A stretch of 64,000 bases of DNA from Aspidiotus rigidus (GCA_035079385.1 JAVHKY010000013.1:2976001-3040000), one strand, 5' to 3'. Positions 23,574 to 35,009 are shown, counted from the stretch's first letter. Program-made: numbers and translations. Notes: a model not told the origin generated them from the letters alone.

Positions 23574-23961
23574 TGCGCAAGTGATAAGAATAGGATCGTC
23601 ACCGCACTGATAAAGTCGAAGGAGGAGCAATCTGAGTAGTACCCTATAGTACGTTCCAAATAAGAGTGCCCGCTTTTGATAAGCAATCGCCCATATGCGC
23701 TGTTGTCAAAAGCGGGCACTCTTATTTGGAACGTACTATAAAAGAATTTTAAGCATCAAACATCGAATACAAGAATTTAAACTACAAAAAATGAAGGAAA
23801 TTCCCTAATTTCTTGTTTTCATCGATATAATCTTTCTAATTGACCAAAATTCAATGTTTGACATTGAAATTTTTCTCACACGGCCTTCCTGAAATCTTCT
23901 AAAACTGCTCCTCCTTCGACTTTATCAACATGGCGATGATCCCTTTCTTATCACTTGCGCA
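23574..23961. mobile_element. TIR element of 388 bp hosting a second hairpin
   Basis: Ends TGCGCAAGTGATAAGAA are inverted at 23945-23961. Homology of the arms extends to about 23629 and 23906 (ATAAAGTCGAAGGAGGAGCA inverted). The element encloses the separate hairpin at 23645-23740, which looks like a later insertion. Confidence 0.7.
23645..23740. repeat. Perfect-arm hairpin, 35-bp arms
   Basis: TATAGTACGTTCCAAATAAG with its continuation AGTGCCCGCTTTTGA is repeated exactly inverted at 23706-23740, around a 26-bp loop. It is a young MITE or a possible small-RNA-generating hairpin, nested within 23574-23961. Confidence 0.85.
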
Positions 23962-24388
23962 TCATTGAACTTTCTGTAAGTTTTAAATTCTTTTCCAATT
24001 TCACTCAAAGAACACGTATTCTCAGTCATAGCGTATGCGCGTATGCCAACATCGATCAATCATAATATTAATGTTTAACGCAGCGCAGTACTGATCCTGT
24101 CGGAATGCGATGCCATGACAACTACACAATTATAGCCACGACTGTAGCCACGACGCGACACAGTCTGTGCCTGTGGTTACCATTGATAACCGAATAACTG
24201 ATAACGCGCCCTCTCGCCTGAATTCGTTCTCAATTCACACCGCATTATATACTCTTTATTACCGGCTTTCTTGTAGAAAAAAAATTGTCAATTTTGAGGC
24301 AGTTGAAGCCAGAATAGTCTATCGTAATAATGCGTTTCAATTGATAATCAATTTTTTCCTTTACTTTCCACGCAAATCGATTTCCGTG

Positions 24389-25528
24389 ATGATAAATTCA
24401 CTTAGACAATGTAAGTAGTACCAGCAAGAAAATATCGAACAATATCTGTTAGCCGACTGTGATCAGCGTTCTGCGTTCTCTTGACAGGTGTACTCGTGAA
24501 AACAACCAATATTATCTTTCAACCAGTAAGATGTAAAGCTGTAATAAACACGAGAAGGCCCAGAAATGACCATTTTTGGGCAAAAAAGATGAAACTCGTT
24601 TATGCGCCGCGGAAACCACGAGAATTCGATGTAGACCTTCCAATGGCGTACAAATGTAGGAAACAATTTAAAGAAGCTTTGCGAAAATTGGATGCTGAAG
24701 AGGTGAATAATGAAATTATCTGCATTCCTCGCTATTCGTCGATATAACAATGTAATTATCGTGTTTCAGGAGTATCCATACGAAAGAATTTTGGCTAACG
24801 AAATTAAGGAAGATGTAATGCAATCCAAAATGCTGTTACTCATTCATCGAAATCCCGTTGGTGGCTACGAATGTTTTGAAGTACTTGTTTTGATCAATTT
24901 CGTAAATTACAATCTTGTACGATCTAGGCCTATCTTTAATTTTGAAACGTCTACAGGCTACGAAAAAATTCGTCAAGTCCGGGATGAATGTGATCAGTCA
25001 TGGCAAGAGTACTGTAAATATGGCTGTTAAGGATACAAAATTTGCGAACATAATGACATTATTTCATAAAAATACGACAACTTGGTTAATAACGTGTCCG
25101 GAAGTAAAGCTTCATCTTGCCCTACAATTACTGAAAAAGATGCCGTATCATATACTTTTGGGTACGATATTAAATTTTTCAACTCATTTTTCTTTGGTTA
25201 TTTTATCGGTTGTTTTCAAAGTATTGATGACATCTTTTCTTCCTTTACGCTAGCTGGTATCATAGAAGATCGTTTTTTGACTCGCGGACAATTGGAAGAG
25301 TACGGTAAGACAGCGAATATAGATGGAGTTCGAGCTCAACTTGTCGCAATATTGAACACTCCAGCTATACAATTGACGCAAAATTTGACGCGACATCAAC
25401 AAACAACGGTCGCGTATTTGAATGAGTATGTGAAGTTGAAATCGACGGAGAACGACTCGAAGAAGTCCGAAGCATCGCATGTTGAGAAACCGGACAACGC
25501 TGCGAAGTCTGATGCAGAAAAAACTTGA
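24389..25528 (+). CDS. mRpL10: Large ribosomal subunit protein uL10m (mitochondrial L10), complete
   Basis: Exons 24389-24410, 24488-24702, 24770-24880, 24957-25161 and 25254-25528 join in frame to 275 aa. uL10m is part of the mitochondrial ribosomal stalk base. The N-terminus (MINSLRQCVLVKTTNIIFQP) is basic and suits a mitochondrial presequence. A conserved RRPRNDHFWAKKMKLVYAPR segment follows. The middle has YECFEATKKFVKSGMNVISH and GKSTVNMAVKDTKFANIMTL. The C-terminal half has LLGAGIIEDRFLTRGQLEEY, then the hallmark TQNLTRHQQTTVAYLNEYVK and a charged tail. These match insect mRpL10 in order. Donors are GTAAGT, GTGAAT, GTACTT and GTACGA. The start ATG follows a GTG and is the first in the open frame. 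No interruption or oddity seen. Confidence 0.92.
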
Positions 25529-27338
25529 TAGGCGTTTTATGTATTATAATTTCTTGTTGTCGACTGTAAATATTTTCAATTAGATTGGAAGAACACCGTT
25601 TGAAAGACTTTATTTTATCGTTAGTGCAATAACATTCCCGCTTCAATCTATGAGGATTTTTTTTGTTGCCTTTTGAAAGTATGTACACGAGAAAAATTAT
25701 CGGGTTGTCTACCAGAATCACTTTTACGAAATCATTAAAAATTTGAGTCTAGGTATTTATCAAATTTCTTGCATGAATAGAGTCTGAAAGATTTCTAGAA
25801 AAATATTGTTGAAAAATTCGTGTGTCATTACTTAATATCTGCATCTTGAACACACTCGAGAAGTCAGAGGTTTGACTAAAAATGAATTTTCTCGAAACTG
25901 ATGTAACCTTATTTTAAAATGTTGAAAGAGAGAGAGAACATGATTTGGAGAATCAAATTCTTGATGCTGTATTTCCGCTATCAGCGTGCTCTGGCTCCAT
26001 TTGACTAAAACATTTTAATTCAATTTCATGTACTTATAAGTCAAGTTAACTTGAGGTTGACCTGGCTTCTCGTCTGACATGCATCCAGAGAATTGGTAGA
26101 ATTTTTGAAAGTCATATTATTGATGCATTTTTGATAAATCTTATCAATAAATACTTGGTTTGTTCTATCGATGAAAGACAATAAAACTTAGAAACTTTGT
26201 AAAATTATTTTTGAAAAACAAGAACAATTTTCATCTTCATAGTACCTTCCTCGCGGATAATAGATTATAGATTTCGAGTTTATTCTTAATGTCGAAGCGG
26301 ATTTTCTTTTTCTTCGAGTGAAAATATACATTACAATTCATCTTTATTCGTATAAATTCATGAATGGAATCGTTGAATTACGATATTCGAAAATATCAAT
26401 TCCAAGTATACCTAAGTTCACGCAATATACTGGTAATTTCAAGCAATTCACTGATAGGATCGTACACCTTACTCATTCACAATTTAATGACATTCAAATT
26501 TAATTTTAATAATCTTACATGGTGGGTAGCCGGCGTAATTTAATAATACATTTCAACTAAATAGTTTTGCGTCAGATGGTATTTGAATTCGATATAGCAG
26601 TGAACTTGAGTCTAACTAGATAGAAAATAGAAAATTATTCATCTTAGCCTATTAGAAAATCAGTTACATCAAGCAGGAACATTGTATTCACCATAAATTA
26701 TATCGATCGAATGCATTCAAAAAAAATGATGAGATAAGTACTGCGCTCAGTTCGCGTTGTTCATGAAAACATTGTTTCTTTCACAACAACGATCTGCAAA
26801 TGTTCCGTACACATTTAAATAGGTACCAAAAATCGCTGCTATCTTAATAGTACTGGAGTGCAAAATGACACTCTTCAGCGTATGAACTGTAGTCTATTGT
26901 AAAAAACTATCTGGAAGATGACTGCCATGTTACGAGCGACTATTACCTACTGATTACCGTTCAATCCATTTTACCCATCAAACTAATTAGTATTAATCTT
27001 ATTTTATTTTCTCACTCTTTTTCACTGCTCCTATTCGTGCGAGTCATTTTAGTTTTAGATGATTTTTGAATGCAAGTGTACCAGTAATCTATACCCATTA
27101 TTATAGATTCTTATTCATTTTGAGGTGTTTAAGCTGAAATGTCCGCATTAACAATATTTCAGTCAATTAAATACCTATCTGCTAACCACAATCTTAATCA
27201 GGTGTTTCTAATTATGAAAAGACGATATCGCGACATATGTAGTTACCACTTTGTAGTAAATTTTCAATAGTTACCGGTACTTGAAAGCACCGTCTGAAAA
27301 GTAAGGCAGCTCCTTATCTATTAAAGTGAGTACCTAGG
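25529..27338. other. mRpL10 3' region and intergenic DNA
   Basis: AT-rich with only short unsupported ORFs (for example 26318-26503). No canonical AATAAA was found close to the mRpL10 stop. No transposon ends were recognised. Confidence 0.4.
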
Positions 27339-27340
27339 TA

Positions 27341-27586
27341 CAGTACACTTCCGATTATCCGACGTCCGATTATCCGACCAGCCGTATTATTCGACCTCAA
27401 AAATTTGCTCCCGATTATCCGATCTCTCGATTAACCGAATTTTTCCGTATTATCCGAACCGTAATTTTTCCAACCTCCGTATTATCTGAACTCTCTCCGC
27501 GTTATCCGAACCGGATTTTTATCCGAACTTTTTATTATCCGAACCACCCATTACCCCAGTTAGGTCGGATAATCGGAAGTGTACTG
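27341..27586. mobile_element. Pogo/Tigger-type MITE, 246 bp
   Basis: Perfect 23-bp TIR starting CAGTACACTTCCGATTATCC (then GAC), inverted at 27564-27586, with TA on both sides (27339-27340, 27587-27588). The interior is built of repeated CCGATTATCCGA and TATCCGAAC words. CAGT termini, TA target and 'CCGATTATCCGA' content are typical of pogo/Tigger-derived MITEs. Confidence 0.85.
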
Positions 27587-27588
27587 TA

Positions 27589-29149
27589 CCTACAATCACG
27601 ACAATTCGTGTTTTTTTTTTTTTTTTTTTTTTTTTCCGCAACGACAATAACGTGATGATGTTTGCAATTTAAATAATAATATTGTGTGGGTACGTACCTA
27701 TAGGCCTACCTATGCGTTCTTCGATGAGTATTTTTCACGTTTCCTTCGTGAATACTATAATGTATGATATCGATGGCAGTACAATCATAAAAATGCCCAC
27801 AACCTAGAAATAATTCATTATTTAATTCAGTCGTAATAATTTGTTACCTATAATATTGGCAAACATTTTCCGTTGGCTTCATAATACTTTTGTCTAGGTA
27901 CTATATAGGTAGGTACGTGTAGGTAAGTATTGTTTGAAATACGGTAATCGATAGCTAAAATATTGAGCACCATTTGATTCACGACTTTTGCGCTAAAATA
28001 ATGTTAGGTACAATATTACAGGTAGGTACCTACAGTATTGCATAACTGTGGGCAAACCATATCTCACCGAGGTATTTCAAAAGCATAGGAACTTCTGTAC
28101 CGTATAGGTGAACGAATACTTCTTATAGAAAGTCGCGTAACAAAACGGATGTAGTTCGATTGCTGGCGAGTTTTATAACTTTGCATCAGTGCCGATCGCC
28201 ATGAATGAATATTTATTCCAAATATCGCATCGCGACTTGACTCTCGAATGCGAGAAAGGTGCATTAAAAGTTTCAACACGTTTGATTTCGATACCAGATG
28301 AGTGTTTCCAGTGGACACGCGCGCATAAAACTCAGGCACGAGACATTTATCGCGTAAATCCGATCAAATTTGTCCTGGTTATTGCGCATTATTCTCAGCG
28401 GATAATCATTTCCTCGTTCCACTCGAATATGAGGAAATTTGCATGCGTATTGTTTCTAGGTATTTCATTTGATGCAAAATGCTCACCTTTCCTGTGATTT
28501 TCATAGGTACCTAGTGGATTTAATCGCATCCTACGTTAAATAAGTAGAATTGAGTGTAGGTACCTAAGAAACCTACAATGCGTCGTGGGTATATAGCTAG
28601 CTGATAGCTTCAATGAAACTGACATTATTTTCGATACGGGAGCAATTAGTGAATTTCCCGAAATATATCAGTTATCTCTTACTCCTCTCGGTATTATGAA
28701 AGATGGACTTAGTTAATACCGCGTTGTTCGCATCAAATCAATCAAATTTCATCGAAAGCGCCACAGATACGAAATAGATCCACATTCAAAGAAAACCTTA
28801 TTGAGGTACAGAGACCTTTTGTGTCTCTGTTTGGCCACACGGGATTCGTTGAACGATGCAGAGGGCACTAGAGAACTTCGACTACTATCTTCAGCCCCTT
28901 AATAAACATGAAATAATCCGACCCCCTCCATTTAACTCCGAATATCCCAGTTTAATTGTGAAATTCCATAACACGGGGAAATTTGTGAACAATTTTGGGC
29001 GATGACGTTCCACGTGTACTTAATTCAAGAATGTGTAAGGATGAGTATTTCCATTGAAAGTAAGTACTGCTATTAATTCCCTTAACTTCGAGAGTTTTTC
29101 GGGTAGACAAGTTCACAGTGAGAAAATTGAAAATACGGATTTTCCTGCC
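27589..29149. other. Intergenic, rich in GTAGGTACCTAC motifs
   Basis: A poly-T tract lies at 27608-27635. Palindromic GTAGGTACCTAC-type words cluster at 27895-28035 and 28505-28565. The ORF pair at 28064-28497 overlaps on both strands and lacks support. Confidence 0.45.
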
Positions 29150-29230
29150 TTACCAGTAATGAGGTGTGAACCACACACCTCTGAATCAGAAGTCCCCGAC
29201 TCAACCACTCGACCACTAGCATGGTCGGCA
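29150..29230 (-). ncRNA. tRNA-derived sequence, probable SINE head
   Basis: On the minus strand TGGTCGAGTGGTTGAG matches a pol III A box (TRGYNNARNGG) and GTGGTTCACACCTC matches a B box (GGTTCRANNCC). The spacing is about that of a tRNA. A 5-bp anticodon-like stem (ACTTC/GAGGT) with a 7-nt loop is present, but position 33 is G, not U, and no acceptor stem closes. It is therefore not a working tRNA; a tRNA-derived SINE or relic fits best. Confidence 0.5.
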
Positions 29231-29683
29231 TATTACGTATCTTATTTAAACCGTATCCTTAATTTTTGAATTTGTGTCCGTCTTTCAGACTGAGCTTAGG
29301 GTGAGCCTAGGCTTACTAAGTTAGGGTGCAAAGGGGGGAAGAGGCGTGGCTCTCCCTAACGCCACGCCAGAGACTGTTCTAATGACGTCACAAGCAGCAT
29401 GATTAAGATAAATGTCCAGCGTATAGTGAGACGTTTGCGCTTGAAGGAGTCTAGTAGGATAAGAATAGTCAATTTGCTCCCGAGAGGTCTATTTACCAAA
29501 CTTGGTGCATTTTTTTTTTTTTTTCTTCTTTTTTTCTTTTTGCGACTTCAGAAAACAACGTACATCATTTTTTTTCCCGAGTGCTCGATGCCTAAATTTA
29601 CGTTCAGTTTTCCTCCGGGCATGGCTCGGAGCAACTATGCAAATGCAATACATTGTCGAACCCTTTTACGTCCGCAGATTGTA

Positions 29684-30235
29684 CGACATTTTCTCGAAAG
29701 CATTTTCTCGAAAAGACAAATTCTCGAAAACCATGTTCTCGAAAGACATTTTCTCGAAACGACATTTCCTTGAAAATTTTTTTTTTACAATTTGTGAAAC
29801 CGACAATTTTTCGAAAATGTAAAAACGAAGTGTCTAAGAATTAAAACGACATAAAATTTAATAACAACGATTCTATGAAATGTCAACATTTGCACCGATA
29901 GTTTTCAAGTAAGCCGTCGATTTCAGCCATACTTTCTTCGAGGATACTGAACATTATTCGGCCAGTAGCCAGGACCTCAGTATTTATAATTATTTTCTAG
30001 GCAAAAACTTAATGCGGGAATGACGTCACTGCTCTCCGAGAAACACAAATACTGCATTTATAAATTTTCGAGGAAATGTCGTACATCAATCTTTCGAGGG
30101 AATATCGTTCGAGAATTTGTATTCGAGAAATTGTCGTTCGAGAATTTGTTTTTCGAGAATCCGTTTTTCGAGGAAATGTCCCTCGAGAAATTGTCTTTTC
30201 GAGAAAATGTTTTCGAGAAAATGTCGTGAAACCCA
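29684..30235. repeat. Inverted arrays of TTCTCGAAA units
   Basis: Left array (29684-29770) repeats ACATTTTCTCGAAA at about 16-bp spacing. The right array (30063-30232) carries the same word inverted (TTTCGAGAAAATGTC). The order ACGACATTTTCTCGAAA, CATTTTCTCGAAAAGACAA is kept in both, so the pair is a large imperfect palindrome with a spacer of about 290 bp. Overlapping ORFs on both strands are repeat artefacts rich in Ser-Arg-Lys. Confidence 0.75.
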
Positions 30236-30888
30236 CATTGTTCTGTCACAGTGGCCGGGAAAAAATTAGACGTAAAATCCTCATTCTGTTCATGGCGCAT
30301 CACTCGGAGAATCCTAAAAATACAAAAGTTTTCGACATCACAAAGAAGATGCACCAAGTTTATCCTAATACACCCTCTTTCTTATTATAAAAATGACGAA
30401 AAGAAGAATAATATTCTTTCTTCGATTTTGCCACACCCACAGATCTAAATTAAATTTAGTCAAGTTTATATATCTTTATTCCTGCTTAAGTTTTCTCCCT
30501 CCATATCGTTGAATATTTAGATCGCAAAAAAATAGGTGCTCTTCTAGAATCACGTAGGTGAGTACAAATTTTCAAGAGGTAAAGGAAAGTTTATAAGATT
30601 CATTTACGTCTATTTTGGGGAAAGATGCTGATCTTCAGTTTTCTACGGGTTTTAAAATTTGTCCCATTACGATTTAATTTCAGATACGAGTAGATTTTAA
30701 GTGAGTTACGAATTTTTCGTCCTTGATTATTTCGACGAACGAGTTCTTTTGTTTCACCGCTTTTCGAAATAAGTGTTAGACGATTTGCATTGCTGGAGAG
30801 TACTTTTTTTCTTTTTTTTTTCTTTTCTTCTCTTCAATATTATTATTATTATTGTTCTAAACTCACTCATAAGATTCTGAATTGAAAA
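30236..30888. other. Intergenic, nothing recognised
   Basis: T-rich tract at 30803-30835 and an (ATT)n run near 30838-30853. No supported gene. Confidence 0.4.
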
Positions 30889-31164
30889 ATGTTAGCTGGT
30901 CAAGTTATGTGGTTTTTTGAAACAGTACAAGGCACCCTTCCTCAAAAAATATTGACGTACTGTGATGTCTCCAAGTCACCACAATGGACGCACAACTTGA
31001 TTTTTACCCAATATGCCGACACTCCGAGAATATTCATTCCTCCATGTTTGGGGGAGGGAAATTTTGAGGATCAGAAAAGAAGACCTGCCTACTTTTACCG
31101 AGTAGCAGCCAATCCTAACTCGCTTTCAAGAATATCTCCGAACTCGGGGCGTCCTCTGGCATGA
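30889..31164 (+). CDS. Hypothetical 91-aa ORF
   Basis: Begins MLAGQVMWFFETVQGTLPQK and includes PQWTHNLIFTQYADTPRIF. The downstream block to about 31270 has another open frame (MTSSLVVEHEANSKRV, ending IPDTTIVEFE). The mixed, non-AT-rich composition suggests coding origin, perhaps transposon-derived, but no family is recognised. Confidence 0.25.
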   Translation: MLAGQVMWFFETVQGTLPQKILTYCDVSKSPQWTHNLIFTQYADTPRIFIPPCLGEGNFEDQKRRPAYFYRVAANPNSLSRISPNSGRPLA

Positions 31165-32230
31165 CTAGCTCACTAGTGGTAGAACATGAAGCAAACTCTA
31201 AACGGGTCAGGAAGGATTCACTCGGTATGGTACCACCGATACCAGATACGACTATAGTTGAATTTGAATAATAAAAAAGACTGTGATAGACTGAATGGAC
31301 ACCATGACTCCTCGTAGGGTAAGTAGACTCGTTCTCGCCTACCTCTAACGGTTTAACCTATGGGGGAGTAGTTTCGACTGGCCAACGAGACGGGTGGTTA
31401 GACCATAAAACAAAAAGAAAACCAACTAAAAAGAATTTTGAGCAGTCGAAAGAAAAAGAACTATTGTAGGCGAGATGAAATTTCCTAAATCGTTCACCAC
31501 TCGGATTTAGTACATTAAAACGATTGACCTAGAAGACCTGAGAGACAAAATAAAGCAACCTCCCCAAGAGAATGCTCAAGTAGGGGGATCATTTAGAACC
31601 GGACGAACATACAACGAGAAAGGAGGTTGAAGGCTAGGAAGGAATGAATACTGGGAGTACGACGTGACTACCACTCACATAAGTTCAAAAAGGACTCATA
31701 CAACGATGTAATAAAAGAAATGGAAACGAGAGTGACAAATACAACTACGTTAATTTATTATATTAATTATTATCACAAGACAATAAGGTTGTACATTACC
31801 AAACTTCATTTTGAACTCTCCATTATGATGGGTACTGATGAGTGTGTCAACTTGTCGTCCAACTGTATCAAACTGATGTAGTACACACTAAGCCTTCGCC
31901 GTGCAGTTTGACTGCTGAGAAGTGTATGGTAGCCGGGAAAGTCTTGACATTAAACCAACCACCATACTTTTACTTCCACTCCACTATCTGGGCTCCCGCC
32001 CGGGATTAGAAGGATAAAAAAAAAAAAAAACTATTTTATACTCGTTGAACTTCTTCTGCGTCTTGGATTGGACAGCTTCGGGAACGTGGAGTCTTGTTAA
32101 TGGTGTAGATTTTTCAGGCGTGCAATAGTTGTGATGTTGACCAAATCACCGTACTGACTACATTTTCACAAAATTTAGTACTGACACCCGTGAAAGATAA
32201 TTAAAAAACGATCACAACTCAAATTTTAAT
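31165..32230. other. Block of distinct composition, unidentified
   Basis: 31270-32010 is noticeably less AT-rich than its surroundings and has no long ORF. It contains GGGCTCCCGCCCGGGATTAG at about 31988 followed by a poly-A run, as at a retroelement 3' end. Identity unknown. Confidence 0.35.
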
Positions 32231-32243
32231 TTAACAGATCCGA

Positions 32244-32396
32244 ATGTCATCTCGAGCCGGCCCCATCCGGGCTTTCGGACACGACGCGTTCGTGTCTCTT
32301 GCTGCGCGTACCACTGATCTCGCTCGCCGCACCCAGCGTACGTCGACCGAACATCCCGGTACACATCGAAAAGATAAGTCCCCCTCCTCCTCGTAG
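32244..32396 (+). CDS. Hypothetical GC-rich 50-aa ORF, possible exon
   Basis: TTTAATTTAACAG just upstream is a good 3' splice site. The frame from ATG 32244 reads MSSRAGPIRAFGHDAFVSLA and ends DKSPSSS. Its GC content is well above the neighbourhood. The minus strand is also open here, so coding is not certain. Unknown function. Confidence 0.25.
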   Translation: MSSRAGPIRAFGHDAFVSLAARTTDLARRTQRTSTEHPGTHRKDKSPSSS

Positions 32397-33095
32397 GATA
32401 AGGATAAAAATTAGGTAGGAGTCGTACGATAACGATGTATTGTACGAGGAAAAATGTAAAGAGAACATAAGGAAGAGGAGAATAGTTATTCGAACAAAGC
32501 GACTTTATTCGGATAACAGGAAAAGACTTGAAATATTTGGAATAGAAAAGGAATTCAAAACGAGAAAAAGAGAAATGGATGGAAGAGGAGGGAAAACGAA
32601 TATCATCCCGACTTTCGAGCAAGGACACTCACACGCACACACACACATTTGCAATGGCGAAGGAGCGGATACTTTACAGTACGTATGTGCTTTCAAAGTG
32701 AAAGTCTACAAAAATGGAAAAAAATTATCGAGTCCGCAAAATTTATAACTTTTACTTTCGTGGGCTTCTTTTTTCTCTCTTATGTGCAATGATATGGGAA
32801 AAGAAACGAAAATTACTGCAAGATTTTGTTTTAGCCCATGTTTAAATAGGTATTCATTTGGAAATTACTGCGTTGACGTATGTAAGTCCCTTATCGTATT
32901 CGTTTGGTTGTTTTATTTATTCGATTATAACAAGGAAAATAATTATTTTCGTTAGGATTTTGTCAATTTCAAACGGCGAAAACAAGTCTGAAGTTTATCA
33001 ATTTTTTTAGAAAAAATCCTGGACAAACTTCAAGCTATGTGACAACATTTTTCGCGTGAAGTCCAGTTAATATAATATTTTCTCAATTCATTCTT
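32397..33095. other. Intergenic, nothing recognised
   Basis: Purine-rich 32440-32600, an (AC)n stretch at about 32630-32645, then AT-rich DNA. No gene seen. Confidence 0.35.
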
Positions 33096-33515
33096 TTGAC
33101 ATGTTCCATGTCTTTTCTCTCGTCAGACCCCGATTTTGAAACTCGCGAGTACACCCCCCCCTCCCCCCCCCCCGTCAAGAGAAATCTCTACCCCGTGGGT
33201 GATTGAGAAATTCGCGAGTACACCCGCGTAATAATAATAAATAATTAATTAATTAATTAATTAAAAATTAAATAATTAAATAAATAATTAAATAATTAAT
33301 ATAATTAATAATTAGAAAATCTCTACCCCGTGGGTGATTCAGAAATTCGCGAGTACACCCGCGTAATAATAATAAATATTTAATTAATTAATTAATTAAT
33401 TAAAAATTAAATAATTAAATTATTAAATAATTAAATAAATAAATAATTAAATAATTAAATAATTATTTAATTAAATAATTAAATAAATAAATAAACAAAT
33501 AATTAATATAATTAA
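33096..33515. repeat. Duplicated flank plus (TTAA/TAAA)n low-complexity DNA, left side
   Basis: GACATGTTCCATGTCTTTTC with CTCGTCAGACCCCGATT begins the block and recurs at 34673. The phrase CTACCCCGTGGGTGATT plus GCGAGTACACCCGCGTAATA occurs at about 33190 and 33325, each leading into TAATTAATTAAATAAATA tracts. The MULE copy 2 is inserted in this low-complexity DNA. Confidence 0.75.
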
Positions 33516-34657
33516 GGATGTGTCTATTTGCAGGTACTGTACCTACGCCTAAAACGCTATTTGCAGGTACTAATTATTTTATTTAAAAAATTGTATAACA
33601 TAAAATTTTTGAGTCAGTAAGAACGAAATAGACTAAAATATTGAAAAAAATACGAAATTAAACATTTGATATTACAAAATTAATTTTTCCTTCTGTGGCT
33701 TCGCCGAAGCGGTAATGAAGGGGGAGCGCTAACTACATCTTCTGTGGGGCAAACTTTACGTCTTTTTGGTGGAAGTATTGTGGAATCATGGGTGTTCTTG
33801 CGTTTTTCTGCTTGTCGGTCGCTCTGGGATTTATTGAAAGTGCATAACTGGCTCGCCACACGCTTTGGCCTCCCCCTTGCTTTAACTTTCTCCTTGTACT
33901 TCAAGATGCCTGAACTTGATTGGGGTTGTTCTTCAGGCATTGTAACATCTCCTGTTGACCCACTTGATGACTCCTTCAGAGAAGTTTCCGGAGGAGATTT
34001 TGCTTTCATTTCCAAGATGGACTGTGAAAAAAAACTAGCAATGCTCGTACCCGACCTGATGACGCCTCCAATATCTTTTCATGCCTTAAGGTAGGTCATG
34101 AATTGTTCGGTCCAATGGTCAGATGTAAGACCAACAATGGTCAAAACAGTAGGCAAGACCGTATTATATTTGACTGTTTTACTCAGAATTTCAACGTCTA
34201 AAGGGTCTTCATCCATGAAATCATCTACAACATCGTCGATGCACTCATTTTCTATGTCACAGGGGGATGATGTTTCAAGGTTCTCGTTGTTTCGCTTATG
34301 ATAACGAGGGTGGAATAGAAGAAGATCAAAAATTGAAGATAATGAGCCCTTCTCAACCACAATACTTCCACCAAAAAGACTCAAACTTTGCCCCACAGAA
34401 GATGTAGTTAGCGCTCCCCCTTCATTACCTCTTCGGCGAAGCCACAGAAGGAAAAATTAATTTTGTAATATCAAATGTTTAATTTCGTATTTTTTTCAAT
34501 ATTTTAGTCTATTTCGTTCTTACTGACTCAAAAATTTTATGTTATACAATTTTTTAAATAAAATAATTAGTACCTGCAAATAGCGTTTTAGGCGTAGGTA
34601 CAGTACCTGCAAATAGCGTTTTACGCGTAGGTACAGTACCTGCAAATAGACACATCC
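33516..34657. mobile_element. Mutator-like (MULE) non-autonomous element, copy 2
   Basis: A 1142-bp element flanked by the 9-bp direct repeat TATAATTAA (33507-33515, 34658-34666). Termini GGATGTGTCTATTTGCAGG are exact inverted copies. The TIRs are very long: 268 bp on the left (33516-33783) and 301 bp on the right (34357-34657). They are nearly identical except that the right arm has exactly one extra 33-bp unit (CTATTTGCAGGTACTGTACC, then TACGCSTAAAACG). The unit is homologous to that of copy 1. Long TIRs and a 9-bp duplication indicate the Mutator superfamily. Arm identity implies recent formation or gene conversion. Confidence 0.88.
33680..34396 (-). pseudogene. AT-hook-containing protein of the MULE element, one in-frame stop
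   Basis: One minus-strand frame runs from 34396 to 33680 (about 238 codons), broken only by TGA at 34079-34081. Before the stop: FHPRYHKRNNENLE, an acidic patch (DDVVDDFMDEDPLDVEIL) and TIVGLTSDHWTEQFMTYLK. After it: KDIGGVIRSGTS, then KVKARGRPKRVAS with an AT-hook core (RGRPKR) and a basic tail. The first 13 or so residues come from the right TIR. They are antisense to the C-terminal coding of the left TIR, so the true start is probably internal. Related to the broken sequence in copy 1. An accessory DNA-binding protein is a guess. Confidence 0.6.
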
Positions 34658-34666
34658 TATAATTAA

Positions 34667-35009
34667 TAATTAGACATGTTCCATGTCTTTTCTCTCGTCA
34701 GACCCCGATTCAGAAATTCGCGAGTACACCCCGCGTAATAATAATAATTAATAATAAATAAATAAATAAATAAATAATTAATTAAATAAATAAATAATTA
34801 AATAATTAAATAATTAAATAATTAAATAATTAAATAATTAAATAATTAATTAATTAATTAATTAAAAATTAAATAATTAAATAAATAAATAAATAAATAA
34901 TTAATATAATTAAATAATCAAATAAATAAATAAATAAATAATTGAATAATTAAATAATTAAATAAATGAATAATTAAATAATTAATATAATTGATAATTA
35001 GAAAATTTC
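34667..35009. repeat. Duplicated flank plus (TAAA/TTAA)n low-complexity DNA, right side
   Basis: Starts GACATGTTCCATGTCTTTTC again, then TAATAATAATTAATAATAAA and about 250 bp of TAAATAAT-type repeats. Same family as 33096-33515. Confidence 0.75.

Noticed and set aside
33744..34094. 116-aa plus-strand ORF starting MGQTLRLFGGS
   Set aside because: Antisense to the AT-hook ORF; the opening residues come from the inverted TIR.
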